64,000 nucleotides of DNA, from assembly GCA_018883755.1 (NCBI GenBank), contig JAHLFR010000007.1:1-64000 (forward strand), in the 5' to 3' direction. Numbering within the stretch: the first letter of the stretch is position 1; every line of letters begins with the position of its first letter. The notes under the pieces are model-generated. The model had not been told where the DNA came from. It saw only the letters and a list, made by a program, of their open reading frames with translations, and ran no database searches. This document shows positions 63,228 to 64,000 of this stretch, one piece after another. The stretch is from Candidatus Methanocorpusculum faecipullorum. Lineage in GTDB: Archaea > Halobacteriota > Methanomicrobia > Methanomicrobiales > Methanocorpusculaceae. Position numbers and translations under genes: made by a program.

Positions 63228-64000
63228 ATGGACGAGCATACAATTCACCGGGAGATAATCTCCCTCATCTTTGCCTCGTCAGACCCAGACATTCAAAGCA
63301 TCAAGTTATCCGTCTGTCGGAAATATTCCCTTGATGCCATGCCAAAAAACTCGGCAATTCTTGCAGCGGCAACCCCGGATGAGTACGAGGCAGTCCGTCG
63401 GGTACTTCAGGTAAAACCGACGCGAACACTATCCGGAGTTGCACCAATTGCTGTCATGACCTCCCCGTGTGCATGCCCGCATGGAAAATGTCTCCCCTGT
63501 CCAGGAGGACCGGAACATGAGTTCCGATCACCGCAGAGTTACACTGGAGAGGAACCAGCCGCTCTTCGTGCCAGGCAAAACGAGTATGACCCCTACCGCC
63601 AGGTAACAGCACGGCTTGGACAGTTCAAACTCCTCGGACACCATGTGGATAAAGCCGAACTGATCGTCATGGGAGGAACCATGACCGCACGTGAACCCGC
63701 ATACCAGGAATGGTTCGTCTCCGAGTGTCTTCGCGGGATGAACGAGTTCTCAGGAAAAACATCTGTTGCACATAATCTCGCAGAACTCATGGATGAGAAC
63801 GAGCACGCAGCAGTACGGTGTATTGCAACCACCTTTGAGACAAGACCGGACTGGTGCCGGGAAGAGCACATCAATCGAATGCTCGAACTCGGAGTCACCA
63901 AAGTCGAACTTGGGTTCCAGCACACCGATGACGAATTACTGACGCAAAACAAGCGCGGTCACACCGTGGCCGACAGTGTTGAAGCGAACCGCCTATTGCG
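63228..64000 (+). CDS. elp3: Elp3: tRNA wobble-uridine modification radical SAM/acetyltransferase, 3' end outside window
   Basis: The 257 codons visible start MDEHTIHREIISLIFASSD. The radical SAM cluster motif is in SPCACPHGKCLPCPGGPEHE, with the Elp3-type cysteine spacing; then AELIVMGGTMTAREPAYQEW and GVTKVELGFQHTDD. The enzyme starts cm5U formation at tRNA U34 using acetyl-CoA. The GNAT part lies beyond the window edge. No ribosome site precedes ATG 63228. It follows UPF0058 by 16 nt on the same strand. Confidence 0.95.
   Translation, partial: MDEHTIHREIISLIFASSDPDIQSIKLSVCRKYSLDAMPKNSAILAAATPDEYEAVRRVLQVKPTRTLSGVAPIAVMTSPCACPHGKCLPCPGGPEHEFRSPQSYTGEEPAALRARQNEYDPYRQVTARLGQFKLLGHHVDKAELIVMGGTMTAREPAYQEWFVSECLRGMNEFSGKTSVAHNLAELMDENEHAAVRCIATTFETRPDWCREEHINRMLELGVTKVELGFQHTDDELLTQNKRGHTVADSVEANRLL

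Noticed and set aside
63228-64000. Truncated Elp3 as a pseudogene
   Set aside because: The frame is open to the window edge; the truncation is only the edge.
1-64000. CRISPR arrays, insertion sequences, prophage or known defence islands
   Set aside because: No regularly spaced repeats, transposase, integrase or cas-like proteins were seen on either strand.

Overview
The window comes from a hydrogenotrophic, formate-linked methanogenic archaeon. The evidence is a methyl-coenzyme M reductase activation ATPase (AtwA) beside methanogenesis marker protein 3, a formate channel (FdhC), archaeal ribosomal proteins L7Ae, S28e, L24e, L18Ae, L31e, L39e and S19e, aIF6, SRP54/FtsY, the KH/beta-CASP factor FttA, aRF1, glycerol-1-phosphate dehydrogenase for archaeal ether lipids, and TATA-box promoters with several apparently leaderless genes. 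Composition close to 50 % GC and the gene set fit the Methanomicrobiales, possibly a Methanocorpusculum-like organism; that placement is inference. Coding density is high and most genes lie in short same-strand runs.

Layout. 1-6.6 kb (minus): mmp3 (cut by the edge), atwA, fttA, psmB and a CNNM/CBS membrane protein. 6.7-10.2 kb: a sugar-isomerase-like TIM barrel, a complete bacterial-type exonuclease VII (xseA/xseB), DUF371 and a zinc-ribbon protein. 10.2-13.8 kb (minus): two phenylacetate-CoA-ligase-like enzymes followed by two ACT-domain proteins, preceded by near-perfect palindromes. 14-15.9 kb: a tiny two-helix membrane protein, an OGG1-type glycosylase, and a putative ribbon-helix-helix/coiled-coil regulator with operator-like repeats. 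15.9-22.9 kb (minus): the protein synthesis and targeting cluster (SRP54, FtsY, prefoldin alpha, L18Ae, aIF6, L31e, L39e, PP-loop enzyme, PDCD5 homologue, S19e, a CRM/YhbY protein, RNase P component 4). 22.9-29.8 kb: purN, a DMT exporter, a site-2 protease, rnhB divergent from a TrkA-type protein across a symmetric TATA element, and an operon of a CetZ-type tubulin with a secreted membrane-anchored helical protein. 29.9-35.6 kb (plus): a five-gene cell-surface glycan or glycolipid locus. 35.7-37 kb: L7Ae, S28e (frameshifted in this sequence), L24e, ndk. 37.1-43.3 kb (minus): a glutaredoxin-thioredoxin reductase fusion, an OB-like membrane protein, fdhC, argS, prf1. 43.4-48.8 kb: an SLC13 carrier, a lipoprotein, a sodium:solute symporter and a DHH phosphoesterase. 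48.9-51.2 kb: tRNA-Phe, then an overlapping operon JAMM protease-ribL-DUF2284 facing a YgjP-type metallopeptidase. 51.3-52.8 kb: amt-glnK. 53.1-55.1 kb: a sugar-nucleotidyltransferase and an SDR enzyme. 55.1-60.3 kb (minus): hisE, a NusA-like KH protein, proS, an M24 peptidase, SpoIIM and DUF63. 60.3-64 kb: egsA, UPF0179, an ADP-ribosylglycohydrolase, UPF0058 and the start of elp3.

Most of the window is core archaeal housekeeping. The parts most likely to hold something undescribed are the CetZ/secreted-protein operon, the five-gene glycan locus with its two related GT2 enzymes, the PaaK/ACT cluster with its palindromes, the palindromes between amt and the nucleotidyltransferase, and a possibly folded RNA plus a 20-nt repeat upstream of the ADP-ribosylglycohydrolase. 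No CRISPR array, insertion sequence, prophage or classical defence system was seen.
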